Shown here: positions 21,585-34,843 of the stretch, piece after piece
Layout: every line of letters starts with the position of its first letter
Numbering within the stretch: position 1 is the first letter of the stretch
Assembly: GCF_000143415.4 (NCBI RefSeq)
Contig: NW_003314285.1
Span: 1,740,966 to 1,804,965, forward strand
Source: Selaginella moellendorffii
Lineage: Eukaryota; Streptophyta; Lycopodiopsida; Selaginellales; Selaginellaceae
Length of the DNA: 64,000 bases
Direction: 5' to 3'
Notes under the pieces: generated by a model
What the model was told of the DNA's origin: nothing
Database searches by the model: none
The model's input: the letters and a program-made list of their open reading frames with translations, nothing else
Program-made: the position numbers and the translations under genes

Positions 21585-22462
21585 CTTGAAACTCAACTGG
21601 TAAACCCCTCGTTTACCAATATTTTATTATAATGACTTGTAAGAAAAAAATAAAATGATTAATTAATGCAACAATAAATTTCCCATGCATTTATTTTTAT
21701 TTTTAAATTACATAATATGTTTAAAAAATTAAGAAATAATTATGTTATGTAGTTTTAAAGAATTGAATTACATTCTCCAAACTAAGGATTTAAAATGTGT
21801 AATATATGGATTCATTCTAAACTACAAAAGAAGTATTTTTCATAAAATTTAAAGTAGCATCAAATTAGCAAACTACAAATATATTATAAAAGATAAAAAC
21901 ATGGTGAATAATTATTAGTAATAATTGATTGATGCAATTATGATATATCTATTTCTTTTAAAATTATATTAAATATATAAATTAAAAATATTTTTTTAAA
22001 AACTTTTTTTAACTAACTTCCAAGACAAGAGGGACATAAATTTTACTTTAAACTTCTTAAAAACATTTATATTATATATGGGTTGTGATGACTAACAAAA
22101 AAAAAATTAAAATAAATGATAAAAATGTAAATAATGGAAAACATAAAAGAAATTTTGAAGAATAAATCATCTTATATTTATTAAAGATTTATTAAAATTT
22201 GATATATCAATTTTTTATTATAGATAAAAAATTATCTTCTAAAGTTTTAAAAAAATTTATAATTAATATGAAATAATACATACTTTTAAATTTTATAATT
22301 TAAATAAATTAATATATTTTTAGTTTTGAAAATATTTATTTTTAATCTTTCTGGAAAAGCAAATTAAGCTTAATTTTTAATGTTTTGAAACAGTAAAGTT
22401 CATAATGTTTAAATAGAATTAACTTTATGAGTGCATGAAATATAAAAATGAAATACAAAAAT
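21585..22462. other. AT-rich gene-free DNA, left part of island
   Basis: Base composition changes sharply after 21600 to very AT-rich sequence with homopolymer runs. No coding signal seen on either strand. Confidence 0.6.
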
Positions 22463-22586
22463 GTGTATATCAATTAATCCCAAGACCCTAGTTTATATAG
22501 TGGAGTGGGTGATCCAAATTAAAACCAATCCAATGCCTACCAAAATCCCATTATGTTAATATTAATATATAGCATTGTAGCTATAC
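22463..22586 (-). repeat. LTR remnant, left copy
   Basis: Alignable to 27058-27180 over its length: both contain GTATATCAATTA, CCAATC-GA-AA-TACCAAAA and CTAATATTAATATAT-GCATT-TAG-TATA, with scattered substitutions. This segment is likely only a conserved part of a longer LTR. Confidence 0.65.
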
Positions 22587-23153
22587 ACTTGTACCTTATA
22601 TTATCCACTCCTTTTGAAATGATGGAAGACCATTAAGGTTTTCTTATATATAAGTTAGGATTTAAAGGAACATCAGAAGGAGGTAACAATGGATTTGTAA
22701 GTGGTGTTAATTGTTTCTAATCTTTTTGTACAAAGTGTTTTAGCCGCTATATATGGATAATTTCTAGAAGATTGGCCTGCTAAACGTCATGCCAAACTTC
22801 ATAAACTTGCAATCTAACTTGCCATAACACCTGATACGATCTTTTTCACTGAGCAAGAAGCCCTTTAGATAAACCATATATTGTAAAGTTGGGAAAACAA
22901 ACAAACTAACATTAAGTGATCCACTTTGTCTTCCACAAGTGGACGATGATGGGAATTATAATGCCATTATTGTCCTACTTATATGCGGCCTAGGTTTTTG
23001 GTAGACTCTGCTCAAACAAGTGGAAAAATATTTATCAAATATTGATTTCATAACCTAGCATTAGCAGTATGTGGCAACTGTAAAGGTAAATCAAACTCTA
23101 TTAGTAGTATTGGATCCATATAGAAGTTTATATGATGAAGCACTAATAAAACT

Positions 23154-23640
23154 CTACATCTCTGTGATATACGCATACCAAAGAGACAACAAATAACCAT
23201 CATAATCCAAATGTTGAAAGTTCACGTACTTCGTGATCATGTCTTTGAAAGTTTGAATAAGCCATTCCACCAAATCGTTTAACTGTGGATAATAAACATT
23301 TGTGAAAGTGTGGCATATCCCTAACCAAGACGTTAGAACATGAAATGCCTTAGCTATAAATGTGGGACAATTATTCGAAAGAATTCGCTTTAGATAGGAA
23401 TGCTGAAACATCATTCAATTGAGGAAGTATTTAATAGTAGTTCTAGATACACTAGCAAAAGCACTAACTTTCACTCAGCGAGTCAAGTAGTTAAAAACAA
23501 TAATAATATGCTTTTTGTCAATAGGTGATTATGGAAAAAGCTCCATAAAATCAAACACTACCAACTCAAACAAATAGGAAATTACAATTGATTCCAACCG
23601 TCCTTCCACAACACAAAAGGGAGTATTATGAGCGCTTGAC
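23154..23640 (-). pseudogene. Ty3/gypsy integrase core remnant
   Basis: The minus-strand frame 23414..23154 reads KRILSNNCPTFIAKAFHVL then WLGICHTFTNVYYPQLNDLVEW, the integrase core around its second catalytic Asp (DNG, here NNC) and catalytic Glu (VE). Upstream to about 23640 further conserved pieces occur in broken frames. The Asp appears lost to an Asn, so the enzyme is dead. Confidence 0.75.
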
Positions 23641-24029
23641 ACTAAATATAATTACATATATATTAGATAATATCATATCACATCCTAGCCAATATTATGA
23701 TTTGTCCCCATAAAATAAAGAAAACCACCCTTAAGGCAATATTAAAAATATAAATGCCAAAATGGGAAAGTCATTAGTAAGTGATATAAGATTATCAAAC
23801 CCATTGTGAAGTCTTCAAATCCATGGCTCAATCTTTTGAGCCTTGTGAATCTCGTCAAGAAAAGGTAAAATTTTCTCTGCACCTTGTGGATATGAATATT
23901 AAGTATAGCAACTACTAATGGCATGAAATCCTTGTCCAAAAAATCCACAAATGCTGGAACAATAGGCTAGTTAGAAACATGAGAAAAGAGCGAAGAAGAA
24001 AGAGGAGTTCAAGAAAAGACATTAGCATT

Positions 24030-24345
24030 AACCATAGAACTTTATAAGTGATGAATAACATTAAAATCATATATCTGAAGTTTCAAAACCCACTGAATAG
24101 TACAACCAACTAAATTCTTCTATTTCAATAATGAAGTAACAGTAGCATGATCACATTTTAATAATGTTTGAGAACCATATAGATATGCATGAAGTTTCTC
24201 AAAACCCAAAATTGTTGTTAAACACTCCTTCTTTATTATGGAGTAATTCACTTCTACTAGTTGTAATGTATTGCTAATATATACAATGAGATGGCACTAA
24301 CCAGACACACTTAGGCTTTTTTGCATTAACACACCTCCAAAATTG
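24030..24345 (-). pseudogene. Retrotransposon RNase H remnant
   Basis: Minus-strand pieces read EVNYSIIKKECL, GFEKLHAYLYGSQTLLKCDHATVTSLLK and IYDFNVIHH, the RNase H domain of Ty3/gypsy polyproteins, with in-frame stops. Its expected N-terminal neighbour is found inverted just upstream (24355-24475). Confidence 0.7.
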
Positions 24346-24384
24346 ATATAAAAAATATTCACGTGCAAAATGAAAGGTTGAGTG

Positions 24385-24470
24385 TTGTGAATTATGAGCA
24401 AGCATTCACGGATCTCAAAGAGCTATTGACAACTCCTCTGGTTTTAGTATATCCTAACTAACTAGATGAA
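24385..24470 (+). pseudogene. Inverted RT-RNase H connection fragment
   Basis: On the plus strand this reads NYEQAFTDLKELLTTPLVLV then YPN, the hinge between RT and RNase H of Ty3/gypsy elements. All surrounding element sequence is on the minus strand, and the same hinge is missing there, so this piece has flipped in place. Confidence 0.7.
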
Positions 24471-24479
24471 AGATGGCAT

Positions 24480-25260
24480 TGATGACTTCAACAACACTCA
24501 TAATGATATAGTGCAATCAAAAAGATGATTAACAAAACAACCAAGATACTGCACCTTGCCTAGAAAGCACTAGATATCATTTACACACTTTGGATTAGGG
24601 AACTTTGGAACAACTAAAAGTTTGTCAAAATCAATTTGTAAATTCTCATGAGAAATATGGTACCTAAAATATATATTTAAACATGCACTTTGACCACTTC
24701 AACTTTAAACTAACTTCTTGTAACCGATCCAACACTTTACAAATATCATGAATGTATTCCTCCTATATCCCCTTTGAGTGGATCAAGATATCATCGATGA
24801 AGTCAATAGTCACCTTTGGCATATCGTAAAGAACCTCATCTATCATCCGCTGGAAAGTTGTTGAAGCATTGTTCAAACCAAACGGCATCACTAAAAACTT
24901 ATAAACCAAATGGTGTATAAAAAACAACCTTAGAAATATCTTCTTTGGCCATTGGTACTTATCAGTACTCAAAAGCAAGATCTAATTTGGTGAACTAATG
25001 ACTTCTCCTTAGATGATTTAAAAAATTAACAGTGTGAGGAAAAGGGTATACATTTGAGATCATCAATTCATTTAATAGATGATAATCGATGCAAAAAGGA
25101 ATATCCCATTAGCCTTCATCATAAGATAAAATTCACACACTCAAGGACTTTATAGCTTCCGAATAACACCCTTTTTCAATATTTTCTTGATGTTTGCACA
25201 TAAAATTTTGATCTCTTTGAGTGATCGATGACAAATAGAAATCTTGATTAGATGAGCAAC
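24480..25260 (-). pseudogene. Retrotransposon reverse transcriptase remnant
   Basis: Frame 24978..24763 carries FLVMPFGLNNASTTFQRMID and IDFIDDILIHSKG, the RT palm with an FIDD version of the YxDD motif. Frame 25524..25150 ends with the pre-RT linker. Further minus-strand pieces down to 24480 (VLDRLQEVSLKLKWSKC, FPNPKCVNDI) continue the thumb. Stops and frameshifts throughout. Confidence 0.8.
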
Positions 25261-25539
25261 CCCAATTGAAATGGGATGATATATTGCAATCTTAGACCCA
25301 GACAATAAATCAAATTCAAAGATACTGGCATACTTTTTCATGAGCTGGTCAACCATTACAACACAAAGACCATCAGAGGGATTGAAAGAGGGAACAGAGG
25401 AATAGGATGAAAATATAAAAAGAAGTAATGGGAAAACAAAAGTAATAGAAGCAAAGGTAGAAACAAAAGGACGAAGAGGAATATAAATAAGAGGAATGGA
25501 AGAAATATAAAAAGTATGAAACAAGGGAGAGAAGCCTCA

Positions 25540-26920
25540 AAGTCACATTTGGTATGATTGCGCTGTAATCAATTCATACCAAGGATGATGTCAAAAGCTT
25601 GATTTAGCATTACTTGCAATAACTGCAGCTCAAACTTGAGATTACCCACATGCATAACTAAATCTACCTCATCCCATGCACATGCTTATGTATAGCCATT
25701 GCCATATAGAATGAAAATTGGTTCTACCACATGATGCAATATAGACGATAATGTGTGATAACATACTAAGCAATAGAAGATAAACTTGAGCTTATATCAA
25801 CTAATATGAAGAGAATAATAGAAGACCTTTTATTATAAAAACGAGTTTGGAAAATAAACACTAGATGAATTAATGTTAAGTGAACCCTTTAATGATACTC
25901 CTAAAAGAGAGATACAAGGGTTATTAATTTATTCGCACAAGGACCCTCTACTACTTGTGCAACTTTTCATTTCCCAGAAGCATCTCTGTATTCAAACCTT
26001 CCATTGTAGTAGCACCAATAGGACATTGTTTATACCAAAGTCTCCCATCAGGAAATGGAGGTTGCCAATCTAGAAATCACCAATAATGCCGATAAGTGTA
26101 ATTAACTTCATCACATGCTAAATAGTGGACATCATGACCACGACCACATCCTCACCCTTATCCTTGAATTAGGGCAATAGCAACATCAACCTCCATTGAA
26201 ACAAGACCATCTCTCACAAAAAGTGGAGTTGAAGGATGTGTAATAAAATGTGGAAGAGGTGGTATCTCATAACATTGTGCCAAATAAAGAGTATCATCAA
26301 AGGTGGCTCGAGCAAATGCATGCATAAATCTTACAAGATCTTAATGAAGTGTTGGCCATAACATTTCCAACTTAATCCACTCCAATATATTGAATTTCAC
26401 ATGAAATAAGAGACTTTAGAAACAAATGCTAAATTGCATCACATACTCAGATGACTCTTGATGAAGACAATATGATTGTTAAAATGTATCATCACAATTG
26501 TTAGCATATCCAAATATACGTTTGAAGGCATTTAGGAGAATGCTCCAATCCTTATGAGTGGTTACACTTAAACTATTGTACCATTGTAATGTGGTCTCTT
26601 GGAGAGATATGTGAGAAATTTATATAAGCGCCAAACATCATCCCAAAAATAATACGTGGCAATTGTTATAAAGTAATTGAACCAATGATACACATCATCC
26701 CCAATATTCCCACGAAGAACTCCAGTTGGACTCGAGGATTGGCAATAAAAGCAAGAGGAATTGTAGCACACACTGTAAATGCCACTATCAACTAAGTTTG
26801 ATTATTCAATTACAACTACATAGCATCAAGCAATTGCACCAATTTTTGCTCTATAATCAAAAGAGGAATAAGTTACTACTTTACCATGAAAATGAACAAA
26901 ACGGAAAAAAGTAAAAGAAA
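25540..26920 (-). pseudogene. Retrotransposon gag and protease region remnant
   Basis: Short minus-strand frames only. The piece at 26771..26568 and frame-shifted neighbours (GNIGDDVYHWFNYF-like) resemble a capsid domain. The part at 25.6-25.9 kb occupies the protease position. Assignment is mostly by order in the element. Confidence 0.45.
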
Positions 26921-27057
26921 AGAAATTGAAAAAGCTACAAGGAAAAAGAGATTTAGACAATGCAAAAACTAGATCTAAAATAGAATCTTAAATTTAAGCA
27001 CTTCTTAGGGATAATCAAAATTACCCCTCAACTTCATCAATGTGAGTGTATAGAATA

Positions 27058-27180
27058 TTGTATATCAATTAGCCCAAAAACCATAACTTATATACAGAAA
27101 TAAGTGGTTTGGATTGAAACCAATCTGACAAATACCAAAATTTTACTACGCTAATATTAATATATGGCATTATAGTATAA
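27058..27180 (-). repeat. LTR remnant, right copy
   Basis: Second member of the pair with 22463-22586, in the same orientation, at the gag side of the element. Confidence 0.65.
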
Positions 27181-28600
27181 ATAGGTAATTAAAATTTGAT
27201 ATTTATTTCACCATGAAAATATGACAAAAAACCTTTAATATATGGAAAAGTAAAATCAAATAGGTATTTAAAAGTTGTTATATTATAATATTATTGAAAC
27301 ATTTATAGTATTATTTAGTATAGTTGTAGTGACTTTTGTTTTATAACTAACAAATTATTATTATGAGTGAGAATCAATTACTAAATTAAATAACATTTAT
27401 TCTAATTATTCTCAGTCTAAGAAGAAAATTTTGAAGTACTTATAAAATACATTACCATTTTTATAAATAGTCTTTATATGTATATTTCTAGAGGTATTTC
27501 TTTTACAGAGAAAGCTAACAAAAAGATGAAGTTGAAGACCATATATTGTAGAATAAGCTGCTAATTTATATTTGATAACTAAAGGTTTTAATTAAATTTT
27601 TCTTATGACTAACTCTTATATGATTTTTGGTTTGATTTAGAAAGCCTATAAAGTAAGAAATATACCTACTTCTTTTAATTTTTCCTTTCGTTTATTGGTA
27701 ATCAATATTTAATATTAAAATTCTTTATTTATCACTAATAAACCATATTTAACATCCATATGAGTAAATTTAAAAAATAGATTTTTCACATAAATTTAGT
27801 TCATCAGGAATTCATTCTCACCAGAAACTGCAGGTGTACATGAGTAGTTTCAAAGTTTTAATTTATTTTAACAAATGTTATAGTAAGATCAACAATTATA
27901 TCTAGACTTTCACCTTTACTTTTTAATTCCTTGACTCATGATTATAATATGATTCTTAAAGAGAATTCTCCATACATGGAACTCTTGGATAAAGAATCAA
28001 TAAGCAATTTTAATAATAACCACATAATAATTTTGGCCACCATCCAAAACTTTTGCTTTGCTATAAATGCAATTGCATTAATGTGCACTATATAAAAATC
28101 TGTTCTACTATATAATTGACATGGTTTCTTAAACTCTATCATCAGAATATATGTAAAAGATGTGCGAGATAACCATGCAAAATCATCATTGCTCCATGAA
28201 ATAATATGCTATTATCTTTTAGTTTGTTGAAAGATTTATTCACATGAAGAGTGTTTTAACACCTTCCATACAATAACTGCTTACTAGATTAATTGATTAA
28301 TGAATATTCTAAATATCCATTAGGATTATATTATAAGATAGTCCTTTATATTTAAAATTTCTCTAATTTATCAATTATTTTTAAAAAATTAAAAATAATA
28401 GTTTAGAACAAATTATTTTGGCTATGTGAAGTGCTATTATATATGTGAAATTTATTATTTAAATATTCAATTTATATATTTGTTCGATGTGAGATATTGA
28501 AATTACAATTACTGAATACCTGAGAAATGGGTTAATCTCATTGTTCTATAAACTGTTATATTATATGACTTTGATTGGTATAGAAGCTATGAACCACAAT
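27181..28600. other. AT-rich gene-free DNA, right part of island
   Basis: No coding or RNA gene seen. Composition returns to the window's norm near 28.6 kb. Confidence 0.6.
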
Positions 28601-31600
28601 GTTGGCGGAGGGCTCGTTTTGGTAACAGGACATGAAAGTCATGCCTCTCTCTCATGACCTTTGCTGGATTATAAAAGCTCCTATACAAAATCCTTGTGTT
28701 TTAGAGTCAGCCTGGGAATCCTGCAGAATGCACTGTTGGCGCGTTGCATTCCGGGAAACTTAGTGACAGAATAATCGGGCAAAATGTCATTCGGAAAATA
28801 TGCGGAAATGAAACGTTAAAGCGTGAAGGACGAAGTAAACTCAAGCGACTACCTTTCTCTACCTTAAACGTCGAAGATAGATAGAACTTCTTTGTCTTTT
28901 TCAAGAATGCGATGGACTCTGGCTGGAACTTGAGTCGAAGTACCTCGAATCAATTCTTAGAAGTCAATGCCTCCATAGAGGGATATGCATGCAACAAGTC
29001 GTAGCTAGCTCGAAAAGCTTTGATACAAATTCGAGGCTTTAGCAGTGTTGCTAGGTTCCGATAGAACAACCAACGTTCATGATCGGGGCTTGTCTCTGGA
29101 GGTGCAGAATAGAAAAAGCCATCATTCTGGCTTTAACTCGCTTTCGTGCAAACATTTCCCCACAGTCTTCCAAAAGTTCATCAAGCTAAAGTAGGAAGAA
29201 TAGATCTAAGCTCGAGTTTAGCTCCAGTCATGGCTTCGTATTAATATATTTTTGATTGCAGATATACAACAGAAAACAGAAAACAAAGCAGGAAATCACT
29301 AGCATATACCAGATGCCATCAGGATAGGACAGCATCAAGTCGAACAACACATGTCACCTCTCGTAGTGGCTGTATGAAGTCTGTCTCGACCATCACCTTG
29401 TAGTTAAGACTCCGATAAACCGAGCAATATCTTGTACAGTGCGCATCAAATCTGCTGTCCATGTGATCAGATAAGTCCTGCTGCGAAAGCACACAGTTAT
29501 GCAAAACGAACTTACTAATGCATGAAAATGCAGATCTCTCAAGATGGAGAGCTGAGACAAAACTTGTGGCTGACTTCCAGCTCAAGAACTCGTAATTCCT
29601 CCAGTCTCTCGTATCGCCAAGCATCAATTCCTTCTGTCTCTCGCGCCTCTTGTCTCTTGCTACCCGAAAACCTCGTCCTGGTTCACCTGGGATCTGCACG
29701 ACAGCATCACAAGGGTATAATGTGAGACATCTCCAAATTCCGTGACTTTCAGTGTTTCCAGCGCCGGGGAGGATGCAACTACACTGCAGAGACATTGGTC
29801 GCCTAGTTCTATACCATGGTATAAACCTTGCGAACCCGCAAGCTCCGAAAGAGAGAGCGATCGCGCGCTCGGGGACGAGACCGTCGCATGGGAGTCACTT
29901 GACTGTTACAAGAGACCGAGACCTTATAGTTCTTTGAGGCGCCTTTGTATTCACAGCAACGGAAGATTAAATCACAACCATTAAAGTTAAAGCAAAAACT
30001 CTAAGCCATTGAAACAGCATAAAAAATAAAATATACCTAGATATGACTTTTCTATGCTAGCTTTTTTTCTTAAGAAATTTAGGAAAGCGTCTGTAGATAG
30101 AGATCGAAGTGCTAGTGATGAACACATGATTCGCCAACATGGCAGTGCATTCAACGAGAAAGATTCCCTAGTGATGAGACACAAAACACCATGTCATATG
30201 AACTACAAGCTAGCCAGAGATAAAAATGTGAGCCGACCGACCATGATCCATGAAAAAATGATTACGCTGGAATCTTCCCCTGTTTTAGGGCTTGGTGGGG
30301 AGAATCTTTGGAATTTCAAATCCGGCATCTATCTGGCGCTTGTTCCAAATGGTTTGTCCCCCTTGCACCCCTCAATCTTTTTCCGAAACCAAAGCCACCA
30401 CTCCAAATTGCGCAAAAGATTTCGGCTCGAATAATGATAGATCCCCCAGAGAGACAAGAGCAAAGCAACAACATCAAGAGGGTGCATCGCCTAATCGTTT
30501 GCTTGGATTTTGTGTAGGGTCAACTAAGAAGGGCGTAAATGGACCTCCATTTGGGCGCTTTTCCCCTCTTTCTTTTGCTGTCGTGATCGAATGGACGTCA
30601 TATTGCTCATCGCCTTCCAGAACTTTGAAGAACCCCGTAACTTGGATCCCTCCTTTGTCTAGTCCAGTAGAAAAATAATCATTGAGCTGATTGAACTTCG
30701 TCATTTGGATTTCAATCAGTCCCGTCCTTGCGAGATTGGAAGTCCCTGGAGATTGACACAAAGTGATGAAGATTTTAGTGGGGAGAGGATGATCAATCAT
30801 CCATGCGGAATATTTGGATTTGGCACGCAACTTACTTTTGTCAGCCCGTGATGGACATTGTTCTTTTCTAACATAACATGGCTCTATCACGAGAGGACAT
30901 CTTACAAGTCAACAAAGGATCCGGTCCACCACCTTTCCAGTGTGGGCTTAGGGCATTCCATTGTCTACGCGCCTGCCATCGATCAATCCAACCGGAATGA
31001 GCTTGTCACTTTGCAGAAGGGAAAAGTTGGGAGTGAGTCCGCAGCTTTGTTTCTAGTCGTGTCGACTGTAGTGTAGCCCACGTCCACCTTCAAGGAGAGC
31101 TCGCCGTTGTTCGTTTGTAACCGGCTGAATCTAGAGAAGATGACAGCATCATCTCAGCCGTATTACCACCTCCAGATTCTTGTACCTCTTTGATGTCTCC
31201 GTCGTCACCCCCTCCTTGAATGAACAGAATGGGCCCTAAGTATATTGTCTCTTGTGTCCTGCGATCAGAGCGTTGTTCCATTTTCCATCACATGGTATGT
31301 ACAAACAAAGCAACCCATGAAAACTTTGTAATGAAGTGTCTCAGAAAACTCCTTCTCTGATAGCAACTCCTCATTTGTTTGGAGCTCTGCTGGATATAAC
31401 ATTTGGTGTCCATGGCTCCTAGAGGAGACAAATCGGTACTTGGAGTGCTCCTAGCTCCGCCATGGAATACATCACATCAAGGAGAGCCACAGAAACACAA
31501 ACATATAAAGAAAGAGAGTGAAAAAGCCATTCATTCGAATTCATGAATACACATATCCATGAGAACGCACTTTTGTGTTGTCTTGTGTGTTGTCTGTCCG

Positions 31601-32800
31601 TCCAAATCGCTAGAAAAATCACAGCTTTGCCGAGTAGCGCGCTCAGTCTCGCGCAGTACCGTACTGCTCTGGCTGTGCTGGGCTGTATGTTTGTGTCCCA
31701 GTCAAACAAATCGCAGGGGCATATTCCCGCCGTCCAGCGTTTTTTATTCCCTCCCAGATCAACTGTTTCTTGTGACATGATATGTTAGAGCGTGTACGTA
31801 GCATGGAAAATCCCCGTGTGTGGCAAATTGGGGTGGCATCCGCCAAGCGTGTAGTGGTATTTGGAATGCGGCAGGGACACAGCCCGTCTGGAAATTCTCC
31901 TCGAGATCCAGCGATTTTCACTGGGAGATTCGTTGCTTGCAATGGGCAAAAGGCGGATATTCGTTTCCTTTGCCTTGAATCGAGGGTGTGTTGTATTTGC
32001 CCAAATGCCCAAGCAACGCCAATCATAAACAAATGCCCCGACAGAGCATCTCTTACATTGCGGAATTCGAGGACACACCGAATGATCACCTCCTAGATCA
32101 ATCAGCGTCTATAACAAGTCTATGATATATTTTGGTATTTGTATGGTTCGAGGATGATGACTTCATCGCGGCTCGCAATGTTCCAATTTGGTGGATTGAT
32201 TGATCAAATCATCCTCCCGTTTGACGGTGCGTTGATTTTTTTTCACCTGGTAAAATTACTCCGTGTTTTCCGGTAGTTACATGGACAGGCCACCCATCCG
32301 GGTGACATACAGGCAGGCCGCCACTGCCAATGCCCACTGCCATGCTGGATCCCGCCGTGGACAAGCCTGACGCGTATATACGCACCCAGCTACGCTAGCT
32401 GCTAGGTGAAAGTTTTCTTTCACCTGCATAGCCGTGGAAGAAGAGATTGGGCGTTTCACGTGAGGGCAGTAACATCCAGTCGCGCAGTACGTAATAGACG
32501 TCCAGCCATACGTATGTACATATAGGTGGCGGTTAGGGTTAGGGCTTAGCTGACGGTACTGCCACGAGGCGCCAGGCTTTCCTGCCATGTGGCAGGGGCA
32601 CATTTCTCACTTTGACCCCTCCGTACGCCGGCCGGGAAGTTGTCCTCTTCTTGGGTAACTGACCGCGACATCCGCCGGCCGGGGCGGCGGGGACGGAATA
32701 CGTTTTCCCGGTCCGGAATATTCCCAACATCCAAAGAGTGCTTTGTGACTGTGTGTGTGTGCGTAGCGGCGTTGTGTGCGTTCCTTTTTCCCGCTTGAAG
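28601..32800. other. Intergenic region of normal composition
   Basis: About 4 kb with no recognisable gene. The longest frames (29795..29319 minus, 158 codons; 30890..30474 minus, 138 codons) show no known domain and no clear splice context, and I do not call them. A 9-bp perfect stem with a TTTT loop (GGTGAAAG/CTTTCACC) lies near 32404-32425. A TATA-like CATAAATA is at about 32806. Confidence 0.45.
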
Positions 32801-33313
32801 AGGCTTCATAAATACTGGGCGAGGGGCCCTTGTTTTAATGTGGCCCGCCATTCACGGACGCTCCTTGCTCCTTCCTCTTCGCAAGAGCTCTAGCTCTCCT
32901 CCCTCTTTCTCTCTCGCTCGCTAGGGTTTTGTGTGATCGACCCATCTCTGCCGCCTTCTCCAAGAATGCGCGATCCGCCGGACGAATCGCCGCGACAATC
33001 GCCGCCTAGATTCCGCAAATTTCTCACAGATTTTCTTTGGTGTGATCTGGTGTGGCTGCAAGCAATGCTATGGCGTGCGTGCTGTTCTTTTGCTTTCTTC
33101 CCCCTCTCTCTCTCCCCCTCTTCTCTTTTTCGTGCATGATTGTGCGCTGGGGCTGCTGGGGGAGGAATCTACTCAGCGTGCATCGGCGTCAAAGATTCCC
33201 TCTTTGGGACTCGATTTTGATGGCTGCCTTGTCGAATTCTGGAAAAGCTTAGTGCGGTCTAGTGCTGTCCGTGCCTGTGATCTCGCCGTGCAATCCCAGT
33301 AGAAGAGAGAGTC

Positions 33314-33345
33314 GTCGATCGATCGATCGATCGATCAATCAATCA
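33314..33345. repeat. GATC/AATC tetranucleotide microsatellite
   Basis: About five GATC units followed by AATC units. Confidence 0.8.
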
Positions 33346-34620
33346 AGCTTAATCTCCTCCTTCTCACTCGTCTGAGATAAATCGTGTCAGCGCGGCAGCC
33401 ATGGAAGTGGTCTTCTGGTCCTCGTGTAGTGTCCTTGTCTGTGACACTCTTTCATTATTACACCAGCGCAGCTTGAATGAGCTATGGCGCGCCTCACTTT
33501 TTTTCTTCTCTCCCATGCTTTTCTTTCCAATTCTCCTCTTGAGAGAAATTCATGAGAGATCTGCCCGTCGTTTTCCATGGCTTTGCATTGCTTGCTCCGG
33601 ACTCTTTGTTTCCAAGCGTGTACTGCGCTTGCTTGCTTGGAACATTTCTTCTGTTCTTCGTCTCGATCATGCTTGATTTGCTCGTTTTGTAACAGCAGGC
33701 TTACATGTGTGCTGCGTTCTTGTGTGTGAAGTGTGGCATCTAATTCTTTAAACTTTCACAGTCACTACACACATACACACTCTTTGGGCGTTGCAGTTTC
33801 TTCATCATACCATCCTGGCAAAAAACTTACTCGCCATCAAGGACGATTGGATCTGGATGTCTGAATTCCTTCAGTCGGGGAAAGTCAAGGCAATTCATTG
33901 CTTGGTAGATGCAAGGTCAAGTCAGGAGCTGCGATGAGATCGACACACACAGCCAGCAACCGCAGCCAGCAACCGCAGCGTTCAGCTTTTCCATTGATGA
34001 TGATCCATCTCCGAGAGGACTGGAACTCTTCTTAAATGCATCACTTGATCAGCTCGCTCGCTCTCCTATTCTTAACGAAAGCAAAAGGAAAAAAGTAAAA
34101 AAGAGAACGATATGAACAACGGAATCGAAGAACAACAACAAAATACAGGTTTCTTTTTTCCTTTTTTTTTTGCTCTTCTCACACGGGAAGAAAGAAAAAC
34201 TTACATTCTTGTCATGTTTTTAGATCCTTTGATGAGGACGGCTGAGTTGTTTTAGATCTCCGCTCGTCCGCTGCGCGATCACTTCCAACGAACGCTTCTC
34301 ACTACTGAATGATTTGAAAGGTAAGAGTGTGACAATGTGGGTCGGGCTCTTGCATTTCTCTCCATTCTTTTCTTCTTCATTCTCTTGAAGCTTTTGTGGT
34401 TCTTCCATTCTTTTGTGTTGGAGATCTCGTGACTGATTTCTACAAGGGAGGTTAGTCTTTTGTTTTGATTTGGTCGTGCGCTTCCATGAGTGTTTGAGTC
34501 CTGAGTGAGAGCGCTGTGGGGATTAGCACCACTCTCACCTCACGATTTAGCAGCCGCAGTGTCAGGGAAATCTTTGATTACTTCCTGGCTACGTTGTTTT
34601 CCTTTTTTTTTTCCTCTCCC

Positions 34621-34659
34621 GTCTCTCGTCTCTCGTCTCTCAGCGTCTCTCGTCTCTCT
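34621..34659. repeat. GTCTCTC heptanucleotide tandem repeat
   Basis: Five copies of GTCTCTC, interrupted once by AGC, in the pyrimidine-rich leader upstream of the MIR160 TATA-like box. Confidence 0.75.
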
Positions 34660-34834
34660 TTTCTCTGTGCTGCTGCCTTGCTTGCTTGGGCTGGTGTTTT
34701 AATCAATCCCGCTTCTGTCCAGTCCGGGAAGATTTGATTCTTACGCTCCCCAAGACTTGTCTCTTGTGGTGCGCACTCTGGAGTTTGGGGGGCTTTTAAA
34801 AAATTCCCCGATATATACAAGTGCTTGTATGCAC

Positions 34835-34843
34835 ATATAAATA
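34835..34843 (+). promoter_or_regulatory. Candidate TATA box of MIR160
   Basis: ATATAAATA, 430 bp upstream of the mature miRNA on the same strand. Position is compatible with plant MIR promoters. Inference only. Confidence 0.35.

Larger units (their letters stand above)
22463..27180 (-). mobile_element. Decayed Ty3/gypsy LTR retrotransposon
   Basis: On the minus strand the order from 27.0 kb downward is gag-like, protease/linker, reverse transcriptase, RNase H, integrase. Integrase after RT identifies the Ty3/gypsy superfamily. Every domain is broken by stops or frameshifts, and related sequence at both ends (about 22463-22586 and 27058-27180) looks like eroded LTR pieces. It sits in an AT-rich island about 7 kb long (21.6-28.6 kb). 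The strong AT bias and many C-to-T-like changes suggest an old, silenced copy. No functional gene product is expected. Confidence 0.8.

Noticed and set aside
21600-28600. AT-rich block as an organelle DNA insertion
   Set aside because: No organelle gene visible; instead retrotransposon domains are present, and Selaginella organelle genomes are known to be GC-rich.
29319-29795. 158-codon minus-strand frame
   Set aside because: No recognisable domain, ordinary length for chance at this composition, no neighbouring exons seen.
30474-30890. 138-codon minus-strand frame
   Set aside because: No domain and no start or splice context that stands out.
32933-33139. Small plus-strand frame starting near MRDPPDESPRQ
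   Set aside because: Low-complexity, no homologue recognised; kept as leader of a possible MIR160 transcript.
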